DNA of 64,000 bases from Marivirga aurantiaca (GCF_016679925.1 NZ_JAEQBW010000002.1:434001-498000); one strand, 5' to 3'. Positions 43,875-54,494 are shown, counted from the stretch's first letter. Notes: generated by a model not told the origin, from the sequence alone. Made by a program: numbers and translations.

Positions 43875-44969
43875 TTACAAATTCCCTCTCAATTCCTGCT
43901 CCCTTTCTATAGCCTCAAATAAAGCTTTGAAATTTCCTTTACCGAAAGATTTGGCACCTTTTCTTTGGATGATTTCAAAGAACACAGTGGGTCTGTCCTG
44001 GATAGGTTTGGTGAAAATTTGTAACAAATAACCTTCATTGTCTCTGTCTACTAAAATATTCAGATCCTGGATAGGCTTCATGTCTTCTTCAATGGTTCCT
44101 ACTCTATCCGACAAATCTTTATAATAGGTATCCGGTACATTAAGAAATTCCACTCCTCTTTTTCTCATCTCTGAAACTGTATGGATGATATCATCAGTAG
44201 CAATGGCTATATGCTGTACACCCGGCCCTTTATAGAAATCGATATATTCTTCAATCTGAGATTTTTTCTTTCCTTCAGCGGGTTCGTTAATAGGGAATTT
44301 AATAAATCCATTACCATTGGAAACCACTTTGGACATTAAGGCAGTGTATTCTGTGGAGATATCTTTGTCATCAAAAGTAATTAATAAGCTGAATCCCATT
44401 ACTTTTTCATAGAATTCCACCCATTTGTTCATTTCACCCCATCCAACATTTCCTACACAATGATCAACATATTTCAATCCTATAGGACTGGCAGGCAAAG
44501 TGCTTGTTTTTTTGATGTAGCCCGGCAAAAAAGGACCATCATAATTTGATCTGTCAACAAAAGTGTGAAGCGTTTCGCCATAAGTATGAATACTGGAAAG
44601 AACTACTTCACCATTCTCATCTTTAATGGTTTTTGGTTCGCTGTGTGATTTGGCCCCACGGGAAGTGGTTTCTTTCCACGAAAGCTCGGCATCATCTACC
44701 CATAGAGCCAATACCTTTACACCATCACCATGTGTTTTTACATGTTCTGATATTTCGGAATCTGGCACTAATGAAGAAGTTAAAACCAGTCGTATTTTCC
44801 CTTGTTGCAACATATAGGACGATCTGTCCTTGATTCCTGTTTCAGGTCCGGCATAAGCTTTCATCTCAAACCCCAAAGCAGTTTGGTAGTACATGGCAGA
44901 CTGTTTGGCGTTGCCTACATAAAATTCGATATAATCAGTCCCTTTTATGGGTAAAAAATCCTGTTCCAT
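43875..44969 (-). CDS. hppD: 4-hydroxyphenylpyruvate dioxygenase
   Basis: 364 residues with two VOC-type halves. The iron ligands are in the C-terminal half: YVDHCVGNV (His), GVQHIAIATDDI (His) and FFEIIQRKG (Glu); FGKGNFKALFEAIEREQ is the usual end. It converts 4-hydroxyphenylpyruvate to homogentisate in tyrosine breakdown. The homogentisate dioxygenase gene is not in the window. The divergent neighbour is a small hypothetical gene. Confidence 0.97.
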   Translation of the reverse strand: MEQDFLPIKGTDYIEFYVGNAKQSAMYYQTALGFEMKAYAGPETGIKDRSSYMLQQGKIRLVLTSSLVPDSEISEHVKTHGDGVKVLALWVDDAELSWKETTSRGAKSHSEPKTIKDENGEVVLSSIHTYGETLHTFVDRSNYDGPFLPGYIKKTSTLPASPIGLKYVDHCVGNVGWGEMNKWVEFYEKVMGFSLLITFDDKDISTEYTALMSKVVSNGNGFIKFPINEPAEGKKKSQIEEYIDFYKGPGVQHIAIATDDIIHTVSEMRKRGVEFLNVPDTYYKDLSDRVGTIEEDMKPIQDLNILVDRDNEGYLLQIFTKPIQDRPTVFFEIIQRKGAKSFGKGNFKALFEAIEREQELRGNL

Positions 44970-45141
44970 AGTATTTTTTTAATAGTTTTAGTAGGTTGTA
45001 AAATTATTACGAATCAAAATTAATTTTTTTAATCTATAATAGAAATAAAACCACAATTATTAAGAATTAGTGCAGACTTTGTTTGGAAGTTCACTTCAAT
45101 CTAAGGAATTTTGCATTTATAAATTTTAGCCCAATTAAATA

Positions 45142-45549
45142 ATGGTAGATATTAAGAAATTAGACACGGATTTAACCGCTCTCGTGAAGAAAAAAATTGC
45201 TTTAAGTAAGCTGAATTATGCAGACAAAGACTATGATCAAATCGAGGAGGAGCTTCATGACCTTGAAGATGATTTTGTAGAAAATTTTGGCGAATATTTA
45301 GAAGAAGCTTTGGCTCACGTACACGATGAGTTCTGCCCGGATAATGATGTCCTGTTGCCAATTGCCTACCTGGCTGATGAATACATTGTAAAAGATGACA
45401 CCATTGATGTGGCTCCCGGACAAGGTGTGTTAGTAGAAGCAGATGATTTTGCAAGTGCTAAAGTTACTTTGGCTTTAGCCCCAAACCCTACAAGAATTGT
45501 ATTGCAAGCCGGAAACGATCACAAAGAAGTGGTGTGGTTGGCTAAATAA
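45142..45549 (+). CDS. Small acidic protein of unknown function
   Basis: 135 residues, soluble, no signal. The N-terminal half is helical and acidic (DQIEEELHDLEDDFVENFGE) and the C-terminal half is strand-rich (GVLVEADDFASAKVTLALAP, RIVLQAGNDHKEVVWLAK). The codon use and the strong terminator support a real gene. No family is recognised. Confidence 0.7.
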   Translation: MVDIKKLDTDLTALVKKKIALSKLNYADKDYDQIEEELHDLEDDFVENFGEYLEEALAHVHDEFCPDNDVLLPIAYLADEYIVKDDTIDVAPGQGVLVEADDFASAKVTLALAPNPTRIVLQAGNDHKEVVWLAK

Positions 45550-45576
45550 CTAATAAAGATTTTTGCATGATACAAC

Positions 45577-45608
45577 AAAGGCTAATGAAGAAATTCGTTA
45601 GCCTTTTA
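45577..45608 (+). terminator. Rho-independent terminator
   Basis: AAAGGCTAATGAA pairs with TTCGTTAGCCTTT (one T-G pair) over a four-base loop, followed by TTTT, 28 bases after the stop of the acidic protein gene. Confidence 0.85.
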
Positions 45609-45952
45609 TCGTTTAAAGCGATCAGACCAAGATTTGTGTTTAAACTTCCATACCTGAAGTCACTTCTTAATAATTTGTTAACAGAAACTTCAATAAAGTA
45701 GAATGAAAAGCCAGGAATTTCTTTCTACTTTTGGGATAAATTCTCATTTTTACGTTAAATATTACATTAGTAATCAATGCTTTATGCCCAACGTTCCGGA
45801 TTTTTACCCGCAAATCTATCTCTGTTGGGAGTATTCCTAATTTATCAATTATTTAAAAAAACACATGAAATGAGCATGATTGAGAAACACCAACCGAGGA
45901 TGAATATCAATTTTGCGAATTCCATGAGACAACTTAAAACAATTATATACTT
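45609..45952. other. Leader region of the giant T9SS cargo gene
   Basis: 344 bases. TACTTTTG at 45726-45733 matches TAnnTTTG but lacks a -33 partner. Just before the start, ATGAGACAACTT (45924) is an imperfect echo of the true start ATGAAACAACTT (45953); its frame is not productive. No RNA gene or strong hairpin was seen. Confidence 0.4.
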
Positions 45953-48900
45953 ATGAAACAACTTTACCGAAAATTTTTAGTGCTCAGTCTTACGACCTTG
46001 CTCTGCTTCACAGTGGGAAATTTGTGGGGGCAGGGATTAGAGGATTTTACAAATAGCAATGCTACCAGTAGCTATGGTGGAAACACCTTTACAGGCAATG
46101 ATGGAATAGATTGGACATATGTTGCATCAAGAGATGGAAATAACGACACCAATGGTTCAGGCATTGATTTACCTGCCTTAATGTTGAGAAGAGTTGCAGA
46201 TGATTCTAAAATTACTTCTAGTACAATAGCAGGTGGAATTGGTAATTTCTCAGTAAAACTTTATAAAGGATTTACTGGAGGTGGAAATAGGCAAGTTGAA
46301 TTATTTGTTAATGGTGTTTCTCAAGGTACTTCAACTGCTTTTGATAACTTTGATGAACAAATATTTGAGGTAAATAACATTAATATTGGAGGTGATATAA
46401 TTATTGAAATTAGAAATATTACATCTTCTCAAATTATTATTGACGATATTACATGGACTGGATTCATTCCATGCACCCCGCCAACTACTCAAGCTACAAT
46501 TGGTACCACAACCGCTATTAATGACAATGACCTTACCTTAAATTGGACCAGAGGTGACGGTGATAATGTTTTGATTTTGGCTAAAGAAGGATCAGCTGTA
46601 GATGCAGATCCTGAAAGTGGAACACCTTATAATACGGCTGATTTAAATTTTGGAGATGGCGAAGAAATTGGAACCGGAAATTTTGTAGTGTATAATGGTA
46701 CAGGTACTTCAGCAACTGTTACAGGTTTAGCTATTGGTACCACTTACCATTTTGCCATTTATGAATTTAACACTGCGGACGATTGTTATTTAACTCCGGC
46801 TGGGACTACTTCAGAGACAACAACAGGTAATGCATTGCCAGTACTCAATAGTGTAGCAACTGCAACTGCGGGTACAACTAATGATATCATATTGACTTTT
46901 TCTGAGAATGTTACAGGTACTGATGAAACTGGTATTTCTGTTACTATTGATGGAGCAGGAGCTACTATCAATAGTCTCACAGGTAATGGAACTTCCGAAT
47001 GGACTTTAACTTTGGCTGAAGAAATTGCCAAAAATTCAGGTGCTATCTTAATTTCTTATGATGATGTGGCTGGCGACCTGGTTGATGATGAAGCAGCGGT
47101 TGTAGCATCATTTACAGATGAGGTTGTCACTAATAATACAACTTCCAACTTAGTGGCAGATATTGCTGCTGCCAGGCTAATAGGTACCGGTGACGCTATT
47201 AAAATTTCCGGAGAAGTATATGTTTCATATGTAACGGGAAATGGCAGAAACCAATTTTTCGTTCAAGATGCTACCGGAGGGTTATTGGTAGATGATAATG
47301 CTGCCACATTTGACCCGGTAGCAGAAATTGGTGATGGAATTATTAATTTTGAAGCAGATTTAACTACTTTTAGTGGTGTTTTACAAGCTGTGCCAACTGC
47401 TTATCCCGGTATTAATTCTACAGCTAACACTATTACTCCAATAGTTGTAAGTATTACTGATTTCACAGGAGACATTGACACTTATGAAAGCAGGTTAATC
47501 CAACTTTCAGAGGTTACTTTTGAATCTGCCAACGGAACCAATACTTTCGCAGATGTAGTAGAATCAAATTTATCTGATGGTACTAACACTTTGATGTTTG
47601 ATGCCGATAATGGAAATTTTGATTTTACGAATATAGATTATAATACTGAAGTAATTCCTTTTGGCAGATTTGATGTGATCGGTATAGCCAGAGAAGCTAG
47701 TGGTACTGCAAAAATTACTTCCAGGACTTTTGCTGATATTGAAGATAATTATGCTCCGGAATTTACTACAGGACCAACGGCCGGAACACCTACTACTTCA
47801 GCTTTTGATGTGACTTTCAGATTGGATGAAGAAGGGACAGTTTATTATTTAGTAGACGAAACTACTAATTCCACACCTGATGTGGCTACAGTTTTAGCAA
47901 GTGCAGAAACAGTAGCTTATACTGATCCAACTGCCGATGGCACTATTAGCCTTTCAGGCTTGACTGATAATACTGTATATTATGTACATATAGTGGCCGT
48001 TGATGATGAAGGAACACCTAATGAACAAACCAGTGTTACTACAGTTTCAGAAACGACTGATGAAATAATAAACGATGATGACTCGGATATAATAACAGGC
48101 ACACAAATTACAGCAGCTAATATTTCATCATTGGAAGATACGGATGCCGAAGCAGTGGAAGTTTTTGCTTTTGATATTACAGATGCAGGAACTACTGATG
48201 GCGTTGCCACCATTGTTACTGAAATCGTGATAGAGCCCGGAACAGCAAATGAGGCTTTATGGTCATCTGTTTTGGCAGGTGCTCAAATTACAGATGGTAC
48301 TACTGTTGAAACTGCTTCCAGTATTACAGATAATGCCATTACTTTTGAAGCAGTGAACTATACGGTAGGTGATAATTCCACTAAAACTTTCACACTAAGT
48401 GTATGGCTGAATACTTCAGTGACAGATGGTGAAGCTTTGGTTTTTGAAATTCCAGCTACACATTCTGTTGTTTCTGATGCAGCCGGATCAGTAATTAAAA
48501 CTACCCTGGATGCAGCAGTAACTTCCAACACACATACAATTGAAGTTTCTGCAACTGAATTTGCCATTGACGCACCTGCAGGTACTAAAACCGCTACCGA
48601 TTTTGAGGTAACGGCCACCGCAAAGGATGAAAATGGAAATACAGATACTGCTGCCAGAAATGTAAGCATTGACCTTCAATCAGGAACAGGTAGTTTAACC
48701 GCTGTTGGTGGATTAGCAACCAAAGCTATGGTTGATGGAGTTTACACATGGTCCGACCTGCAATATGATGTTGAAGAAGCAATTACTTTAGCGGTTACTG
48801 ATGGCGGTATTACTACTAATAGTGTCACTATTGATGTGAGTAATACTAATGTAGAGACTTTCGAGAATTACCCGGAAACAGGCTCGGCTTATAATGATGG

Positions 48901-51900
48901 TAGTTTTACAGGGATTGATGGTTCTACATGGACTTATTTTCAATCAAGGGGAGATCAAACCATTGATGGAGCAACTCCAATGTTGGGAAAAGGTAGAACG
49001 CCTGAGGCTGAAATGACTTCAGGAACAATCTCTGGGGGAATAGGAACTTTATCTTTTGACTATAGCCAGGCATTTTCTTCTAATGTATTATTAAGTGTTT
49101 ATGTGAATGGAGATTCCATCACTACTGTTACTTCAGATACCGAACAAGGCGTGATTAAAAACTCAGGAGAGATTATTATTGAAGTAGAAGGAGATTTTAC
49201 ATTGAGTTTTAAAAATCCAACTGGTGGTCAGGTAAACATCGATAATGTTACATGGACTTCTTATGTGGCACTTTGCTCAATTCCAACTACTCAAGCAACC
49301 GCATTAAATGCCACAGTGGTTGACAACAATACCATTGATTTGGACTGGACAGCGGGTGATGGCGATGCCACAATTATTTTGGCAAGGGCAAATGGCGCAG
49401 TGAATGCTGATCCTGAACTTCTTACAGCTTATACGGCCGATGCAGCTTTTGCAAGCGGTACCGAAATAGGTACAGGAAATTATGTGGTGTATGCCGGTGC
49501 AGATGCAAGCACTCAGGTTACAGCCTTGTCACAAGGAACAGCCTATCATTTTGCTGCTTATACTTATAATACAGCTGAAAATTGTTATTTACTAGATGAA
49601 CCAGTAGTTGCTAATGCTACAACCACATCTGATAATGATGCTGATTCTGATATCACAACAGCGGATAGTCCAATCGGAATAACTACAGTTTCATCTGTGG
49701 CAAATGCTGAGGCCGATGCAGTCAATGTATTCAACTTTAAAATTGTTGATGCCGGTACAGCTGACGGGGAGCCAACTATCGTAAACAGTGTTTCCATTTC
49801 AGCTGCTGCAAGCAATATGGCCAATTGGTCAGAAGTAGTAGCAGGAGCCTCATTGTCAGCAGAAACTTTTACTGCTACAAATGCTACCATTACAGAGAAC
49901 TCCATCACATTTGATTTAACAGACAATCTTTTAACTGTAAATGATGGTGCAGATTCTACAGTGACTTTATCAATTTGGTTAGCTGAAAGCGTAACAGATG
50001 GCGATACTTTGGCATTTGAAATTCCTGCCACCCATAATTTCAATGCTTCGGGTGATGGATCACTCTTTTCTGCCAGTGTAAGCGGTGCTTCATCAGCAAA
50101 ACATATTATAGCAGTAGAGGCAACTACTTTGGTTGTGTCAACTTCTTCCGCAGCCATTGTTGGAAATAACTTTGATGTTTCTGTTTCCGCAGAAGATGCC
50201 AACGGAAATGTAGATGTAGCTGACAGAACAGTTACAATTAGTGCTTCCGGAAGCGGTACATTAAGTGGTACTACTGAATTGGATTTGACAGATGGTACAG
50301 CCAATTTTACAGCTTTAAGCTACGATGTAGTTGGTGCACTGACTTTAACTGCCACAGATGGTACAATAGATGGTACAACTGACATTGCAATTTCTGAACA
50401 ACCTTCAGAACTTGTGGAGAATTTTGATAACTATGATAATGTAGGTAGTTCTTATGTTGATGGTACATTCCTCGGTCAGGATGGATCTACATGGTCTTAT
50501 GTTCAGGCAAGAGGGGATGTAAATATGGATGGACCTTCTCCTATGCTAGGACGAAATAGAACTCCGGCTGCAGAGGTTACTTCAGGAACTATTTCCAACG
50601 GTATAGGAAACCTAAGTTTTGATTATAGCCAGGCTTTCTCTACAAATGTTGGCTTGGAGGTTTATGTAAATGACAATCTTGTTGCAACCGTTACTTCTGA
50701 TGGGGAAACAGGTGCTGTTAAAAATTCGGGAGACATAGTAGTGGAAGTGCCGGGTGATTTTGTTTTGAGTTTCAGAAACCCGGAGGGTGCCGGTCAGGTA
50801 AATATTGACAACGTAACCTGGACAACTTTTAGTGCTACTGAGCCTACCATTACTTTGGATGCCAGTGCCTTTGAAAGTAATTTTGGAGAAACAGCTGCGA
50901 ATACTACTTCTCCTTCAAGTGAACTATTGGTAAGCGGTATTCTATTGGAAGATAATATAACAGTAACTGCCCCGGCAAACTTTGAGGTGTCTGCTGATAA
51001 TACAACTTTTAGCAACTCTGTGGTACTGACAGCCGATGGACAAAATGTAGATGCAGCCTCAGTATATGTGAGATTTGCCCCTACAGCCATAGGAGAAGTT
51101 AGTGGTGATATCGTAGCTAGTAGTACCAATGCTGATGACAAAACCATTACAGTTTCAGGAATGGCTTCAGGTGAAAACTGGGAATCAGGCCTTGTTCAAA
51201 ACTTTACAAATTGTGATGCCTTAAATACCTTTGAAGCTATAAGTGTAACTGGAGATCAGGTGTGGGCATGTACTACTACCGGATTTGATGGTTCAGCAGC
51301 TCGAATGAGTGGTTTTGAAAGTGGTGCACAAATTAATGAAGACTGGTTGGTAAGCCCAGTGTTGGATGGAGCAAGCTTTACTTCTGCTTATCTGGATTTT
51401 TACTCTTACAAAGGATTCAGTGGAGAAGATTTGGAATTATATGTTTCCACTGCTTATGCAGGAGAAGGAAGTATCGATGCAGCCGATTGGACATTGGTTG
51501 AAACTGCGCAATTTGCAGGTTCTTCAAGCTGGACATTCTCTGGCTATGTAGATCTTACAGCTCATGTAGGTGGTGATTTCTATATTGCTTTTAAATATGT
51601 ATCTGATGAAACTGATGCTCCGGAATGGAGAGTTGATAATGTAAGATTAAGAGGCGATATTTCTACAGATGCTACATTTATTTCAGCAGACGATACCGGG
51701 TTTGACGGGAACTTTGGCAAGGTAGCTATTAATGAGTACTCAGAAGTTAGATCGTATGCTGTGACAGCCCAAAATTTAACAGCTGAATTGAGCATAACAC
51801 CTCCTGCAAATTTTGAAGTAAGTGTTAATGCAGATTTTTCTGGCAATGTAGGTACCTCTGGATCTCCATTGTTAATCACAGGAGATGTTGACGGTAATAT

Positions 51901-53536
51901 TACAGATAGCACAATCTATGTAAGATTCCAACCAACTGAAGAATTGATTAGCTATAGTGGAGATATTTCAATGACAAGTACAGATGCAAACACTGTTACG
52001 CTTGAAGTAAGTGGTGAAGAGGGCGTTGAAGGAGCTATAATATTAATAGAGGATGCACGTGCTATGGCAATTGAATCTTCGGTTCAGGTAACAGGTATAG
52101 TTATCGGAGGACCAAACCATAGTGGTTCTAATAGAGTGATTTATGATGGAACTGCTGGTATAGTAGTGAGAGGTTTAAATTCCGGTGATTTGGTAGTAGG
52201 TGATAGCGTTGTGGTAGAAGGCGATTTGGATGAGTATAATGGCTTATTGCAAATTGCTCCGACAACTGATATTTCTATAATTGCTCAGGGAAAAGCTTTA
52301 CCAAGTCCGCAAGTAGTAACAATTAACGAGGTTGACGAAACAGTTGAGTCGGAATTAGTACTTGTACAAAATGTAAAATTTGTAGAAACCGGTGTTTTTG
52401 CATCTGGTAACTATAATGTTACAAATGATGCAGGTGATAATGTTATATTTAGAATTGGGTCTTCTGGTCATCCATTAGTAGGAGCAGATATCCCTACTGA
52501 ATATGTTAATATTACAGCTATAATTGGTCAGTTTAATGAGGATTATCAACTTTTTTCTGAAACAGCAGAAGATGTAGAAATCATCATCAATACTGATCCT
52601 CTTATTTCGGTAACAGCTCCGGCAGGAGGCTTTAATTTCGGATCTGTTGAATCAGGAGTTAATTCTGATCCTGAATCGTTTACTGTTTCCGGTGAATTGT
52701 TGACTGAGGATATTTCCATTACAGTAACAGAGGGATATGAATTGAGCTTTATTGAATCTTCTGATTATACTTCAGCTTTGACTCTGGAAATTGATGAAGA
52801 GGGGAATGTTGAGAGTTCAACTATTTATGTTCGTTTTGCCCCAAGAGCAAATACCGGTGAAGTGGTACCAGGTTCAGTTAGCATAACAAGTGCAGACTTA
52901 TCTGAGTCAGTAGCTTTGACAGGTACGGAAATTGCAGTTGTTCCGACAATTACTATTTCGGGTGCCGACAATGGTTTTGATTTTGGAACAGTAGCAACAG
53001 GCGATTTCTCTGATTCAGAGTCCTATACAGTGTCAGGAGAGAATCTTGAAGCTGATATTGTAATTACTGCTGATGCCAATTATCAGGTAAGTTTCAGTGA
53101 AAACTCAGCATTTGAACAGAGCATCACTTTAGCTATGGATCAAGCCGGAGAAGTGCCGGTAACTACGGTATTTGTGCGTTTTGCACCAACAGCTGCAGTG
53201 GGTGGCTCTCTTAATGCTTCTGTTAATCATACTTCAGGTAGTTTGTCGGAGATAGTGAATGTAACAGGAGAAGAAGAATTAGTGACGGCTAATAACAAGG
53301 CTTTGCTAAAGGATGTTATTGTATATCCTAATCCTACTAAATCACAGTTATTCATAGAGCTTGGCAATAACAAAACCTATACCTATAAAGTGATCAGTTT
53401 ACAGGGATCAGTTTTAAAATCAGGAAAAGGTACAGGTCAAAAAACCGTGGATGTGTCAGAATTATCAGGTGGAGTCTTCTTGCTCGAAGTATCCCAGGAT
53501 GATAAAGCTTACCGTACTAGAATTGTGAAGAATTAA
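45953..53536 (+). CDS. Giant modular T9SS type A cargo protein (2527 residues)
   Basis: Signal peptide MKQLYRKFLVLSLTTLLCF. Modules are internally duplicated: a jelly-roll-like module near residues 30-165, 965-1105 and 1485-1625 (the last two share DGSTW, PMLG, RTP, TSGTIS and LSFDYSQAFS); a fibronectin-like module near 178-280 and 1110-1215; a ~250-residue module near 710-960 and 1225-1480; an OB-fold-like module (VQDATGGLLVDD near 440; YDGTAGIVVRGLNSGD near 2065); a choice-of-anchor-J-like segment (EDWLVSPVLDG near 1798); and Ig-like repeats marked by YVRFAPT. The end is the type A sorting domain (VYPNPTKSQLFIEL, then LSGGVFLLEVSQDDKAYRTR). No enzyme domain was recognised. A surface adhesin or matrix role is an inference. 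Few Cys; strong Thr/Asp/Ala bias. Confidence 0.88.
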   Translation: MKQLYRKFLVLSLTTLLCFTVGNLWGQGLEDFTNSNATSSYGGNTFTGNDGIDWTYVASRDGNNDTNGSGIDLPALMLRRVADDSKITSSTIAGGIGNFSVKLYKGFTGGGNRQVELFVNGVSQGTSTAFDNFDEQIFEVNNINIGGDIIIEIRNITSSQIIIDDITWTGFIPCTPPTTQATIGTTTAINDNDLTLNWTRGDGDNVLILAKEGSAVDADPESGTPYNTADLNFGDGEEIGTGNFVVYNGTGTSATVTGLAIGTTYHFAIYEFNTADDCYLTPAGTTSETTTGNALPVLNSVATATAGTTNDIILTFSENVTGTDETGISVTIDGAGATINSLTGNGTSEWTLTLAEEIAKNSGAILISYDDVAGDLVDDEAAVVASFTDEVVTNNTTSNLVADIAAARLIGTGDAIKISGEVYVSYVTGNGRNQFFVQDATGGLLVDDNAATFDPVAEIGDGIINFEADLTTFSGVLQAVPTAYPGINSTANTITPIVVSITDFTGDIDTYESRLIQLSEVTFESANGTNTFADVVESNLSDGTNTLMFDADNGNFDFTNIDYNTEVIPFGRFDVIGIAREASGTAKITSRTFADIEDNYAPEFTTGPTAGTPTTSAFDVTFRLDEEGTVYYLVDETTNSTPDVATVLASAETVAYTDPTADGTISLSGLTDNTVYYVHIVAVDDEGTPNEQTSVTTVSETTDEIINDDDSDIITGTQITAANISSLEDTDAEAVEVFAFDITDAGTTDGVATIVTEIVIEPGTANEALWSSVLAGAQITDGTTVETASSITDNAITFEAVNYTVGDNSTKTFTLSVWLNTSVTDGEALVFEIPATHSVVSDAAGSVIKTTLDAAVTSNTHTIEVSATEFAIDAPAGTKTATDFEVTATAKDENGNTDTAARNVSIDLQSGTGSLTAVGGLATKAMVDGVYTWSDLQYDVEEAITLAVTDGGITTNSVTIDVSNTNVETFENYPETGSAYNDGSFTGIDGSTWTYFQSRGDQTIDGATPMLGKGRTPEAEMTSGTISGGIGTLSFDYSQAFSSNVLLSVYVNGDSITTVTSDTEQGVIKNSGEIIIEVEGDFTLSFKNPTGGQVNIDNVTWTSYVALCSIPTTQATALNATVVDNNTIDLDWTAGDGDATIILARANGAVNADPELLTAYTADAAFASGTEIGTGNYVVYAGADASTQVTALSQGTAYHFAAYTYNTAENCYLLDEPVVANATTTSDNDADSDITTADSPIGITTVSSVANAEADAVNVFNFKIVDAGTADGEPTIVNSVSISAAASNMANWSEVVAGASLSAETFTATNATITENSITFDLTDNLLTVNDGADSTVTLSIWLAESVTDGDTLAFEIPATHNFNASGDGSLFSASVSGASSAKHIIAVEATTLVVSTSSAAIVGNNFDVSVSAEDANGNVDVADRTVTISASGSGTLSGTTELDLTDGTANFTALSYDVVGALTLTATDGTIDGTTDIAISEQPSELVENFDNYDNVGSSYVDGTFLGQDGSTWSYVQARGDVNMDGPSPMLGRNRTPAAEVTSGTISNGIGNLSFDYSQAFSTNVGLEVYVNDNLVATVTSDGETGAVKNSGDIVVEVPGDFVLSFRNPEGAGQVNIDNVTWTTFSATEPTITLDASAFESNFGETAANTTSPSSELLVSGILLEDNITVTAPANFEVSADNTTFSNSVVLTADGQNVDAASVYVRFAPTAIGEVSGDIVASSTNADDKTITVSGMASGENWESGLVQNFTNCDALNTFEAISVTGDQVWACTTTGFDGSAARMSGFESGAQINEDWLVSPVLDGASFTSAYLDFYSYKGFSGEDLELYVSTAYAGEGSIDAADWTLVETAQFAGSSSWTFSGYVDLTAHVGGDFYIAFKYVSDETDAPEWRVDNVRLRGDISTDATFISADDTGFDGNFGKVAINEYSEVRSYAVTAQNLTAELSITPPANFEVSVNADFSGNVGTSGSPLLITGDVDGNITDSTIYVRFQPTEELISYSGDISMTSTDANTVTLEVSGEEGVEGAIILIEDARAMAIESSVQVTGIVIGGPNHSGSNRVIYDGTAGIVVRGLNSGDLVVGDSVVVEGDLDEYNGLLQIAPTTDISIIAQGKALPSPQVVTINEVDETVESELVLVQNVKFVETGVFASGNYNVTNDAGDNVIFRIGSSGHPLVGADIPTEYVNITAIIGQFNEDYQLFSETAEDVEIIINTDPLISVTAPAGGFNFGSVESGVNSDPESFTVSGELLTEDISITVTEGYELSFIESSDYTSALTLEIDEEGNVESSTIYVRFAPRANTGEVVPGSVSITSADLSESVALTGTEIAVVPTITISGADNGFDFGTVATGDFSDSESYTVSGENLEADIVITADANYQVSFSENSAFEQSITLAMDQAGEVPVTTVFVRFAPTAAVGGSLNASVNHTSGSLSEIVNVTGEEELVTANNKALLKDVIVYPNPTKSQLFIELGNNKTYTYKVISLQGSVLKSGKGTGQKTVDVSELSGGVFLLEVSQDDKAYRTRIVKN

Positions 53537-53574
53537 ATTCAATCAATACAGCAATTCACTGCATGATTCATTTG

Positions 53575-53607
53575 AAAGCCATTCCATTATTTGGGATGGC
53601 TTTTTTT
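53575..53607 (+). terminator. Terminator of the giant cargo gene
   Basis: GCCATTCC pairs with GGGATGGC (one T-G pair) and is followed by seven T residues, about 40 bases after the stop. Confidence 0.9.
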
Positions 53608-54460
53608 ATATTGCCAACAAAAGCCCTACCATGTCTGCCCTAGATGAGTGTCCCTACAAACGAGCTTGAACCTGGTTTGCCGACATATACCTCGATTAGC
53701 AGAAGTTTGTGAGGACACAAACTTTGGTGACTCACCTATCCGTAGAGTTCCGCAGGGCTCTACGGATTTTCAATAATAGAGAGTCTTTGACTCGGGCTTT
53801 TGAATAGCTCATCAAGAAATACGCTTCAAATACATAATTACCTATTATTCCAAAGCATTTGTGGAAACGCAGGTGCGAAAAATTTTACGATTCTAAGTGG
53901 AAATTCAAGTGTTTCGTGAGACACGAACCACGGCCGAGAGTATATGCGAGGCAAAGTCACTTGATTCCATACTGACCAGATGGCCAACATACTCTGCTAG
54001 CCCTTGACTTGTGTCTCACAAGCGAGCAGGAAAAGTCAAAATTATAGGTTTAATCTTCTTAAAGTGTGCAAGTCAATCTATCAAATAGTAAGACAAATCA
54101 TACCAGTCAATCAGGCTGATTTGCCCCATGGGGTAAAATCCTAATAGAAAAACCAGCAGCCTGAACAAAAACTCCGTAGGAGTGAAATAAACAGTAAATC
54201 ATAGTAGTGTTTTCTCAAAATCGCATTGAAATCGTTCAGGCAGGTACCGAGCTTTGCTTCAAGCCTCAATTATAAGCTAGAAGTAAAGAAACTATCAACC
54301 AACGGTTTTAGTAAATAATTAAAACTAACGATCTGACGGCTTATAGCCGTACCTGACCAGAATGCAAGCCACAGGCTTCATGTATGAATATATGCAAGGC
54401 AAAAAATATTACAAAATCATTTTTCATGAGAAACCTAATCCGGATTCTACTTTTAAACTT
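53608..54460. repeat. Repeat-rich non-coding region
   Basis: About 850 bases without a plausible gene, holding several hairpins: AAGTTTGTG/CACAAACTT (53703-53724); CCGTAGAG/CTCTACGG (53740-53765); TTCGTG/CACGAA (53913-53927). GTGAGACAC...GAGAGTAT (53916-53943) recurs inverted at 53989-54019. Two related elements, CCCCATGGGG+TAAAAT (54124) and ACTCCGTAGGAGT+GAAAT (54171), stand in direct order. Two REP-like units with the GGTAC start are at 54241-54267 and, inverted, 54334-54358. This looks like an accumulation site for short non-autonomous palindromes. Confidence 0.65.
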
Positions 54461-54468
54461 ATGTCTGC

Positions 54469-54494
54469 TTGTTAAAAGATAAAACTTTACTTTG
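54469..54494 (+). promoter_or_regulatory. Possible promoter of the cobalamin adenosyltransferase gene
   Basis: TTG at 54469-54471 and TTACTTTG at 54487-54494 approximate the Bacteroidota -33 and -7 boxes, with a slightly short spacing; the second base of the -7 box deviates from TAnnTTTG. Confidence 0.3.

Noticed and set aside
49585-50304. Open frame of 239 codons antisense to the giant cargo gene
   Set aside because: It mirrors the Thr/Ser/Ala/Val-biased codons of the real gene; no signal, family or start context, and similar mirror frames occur elsewhere in that gene.
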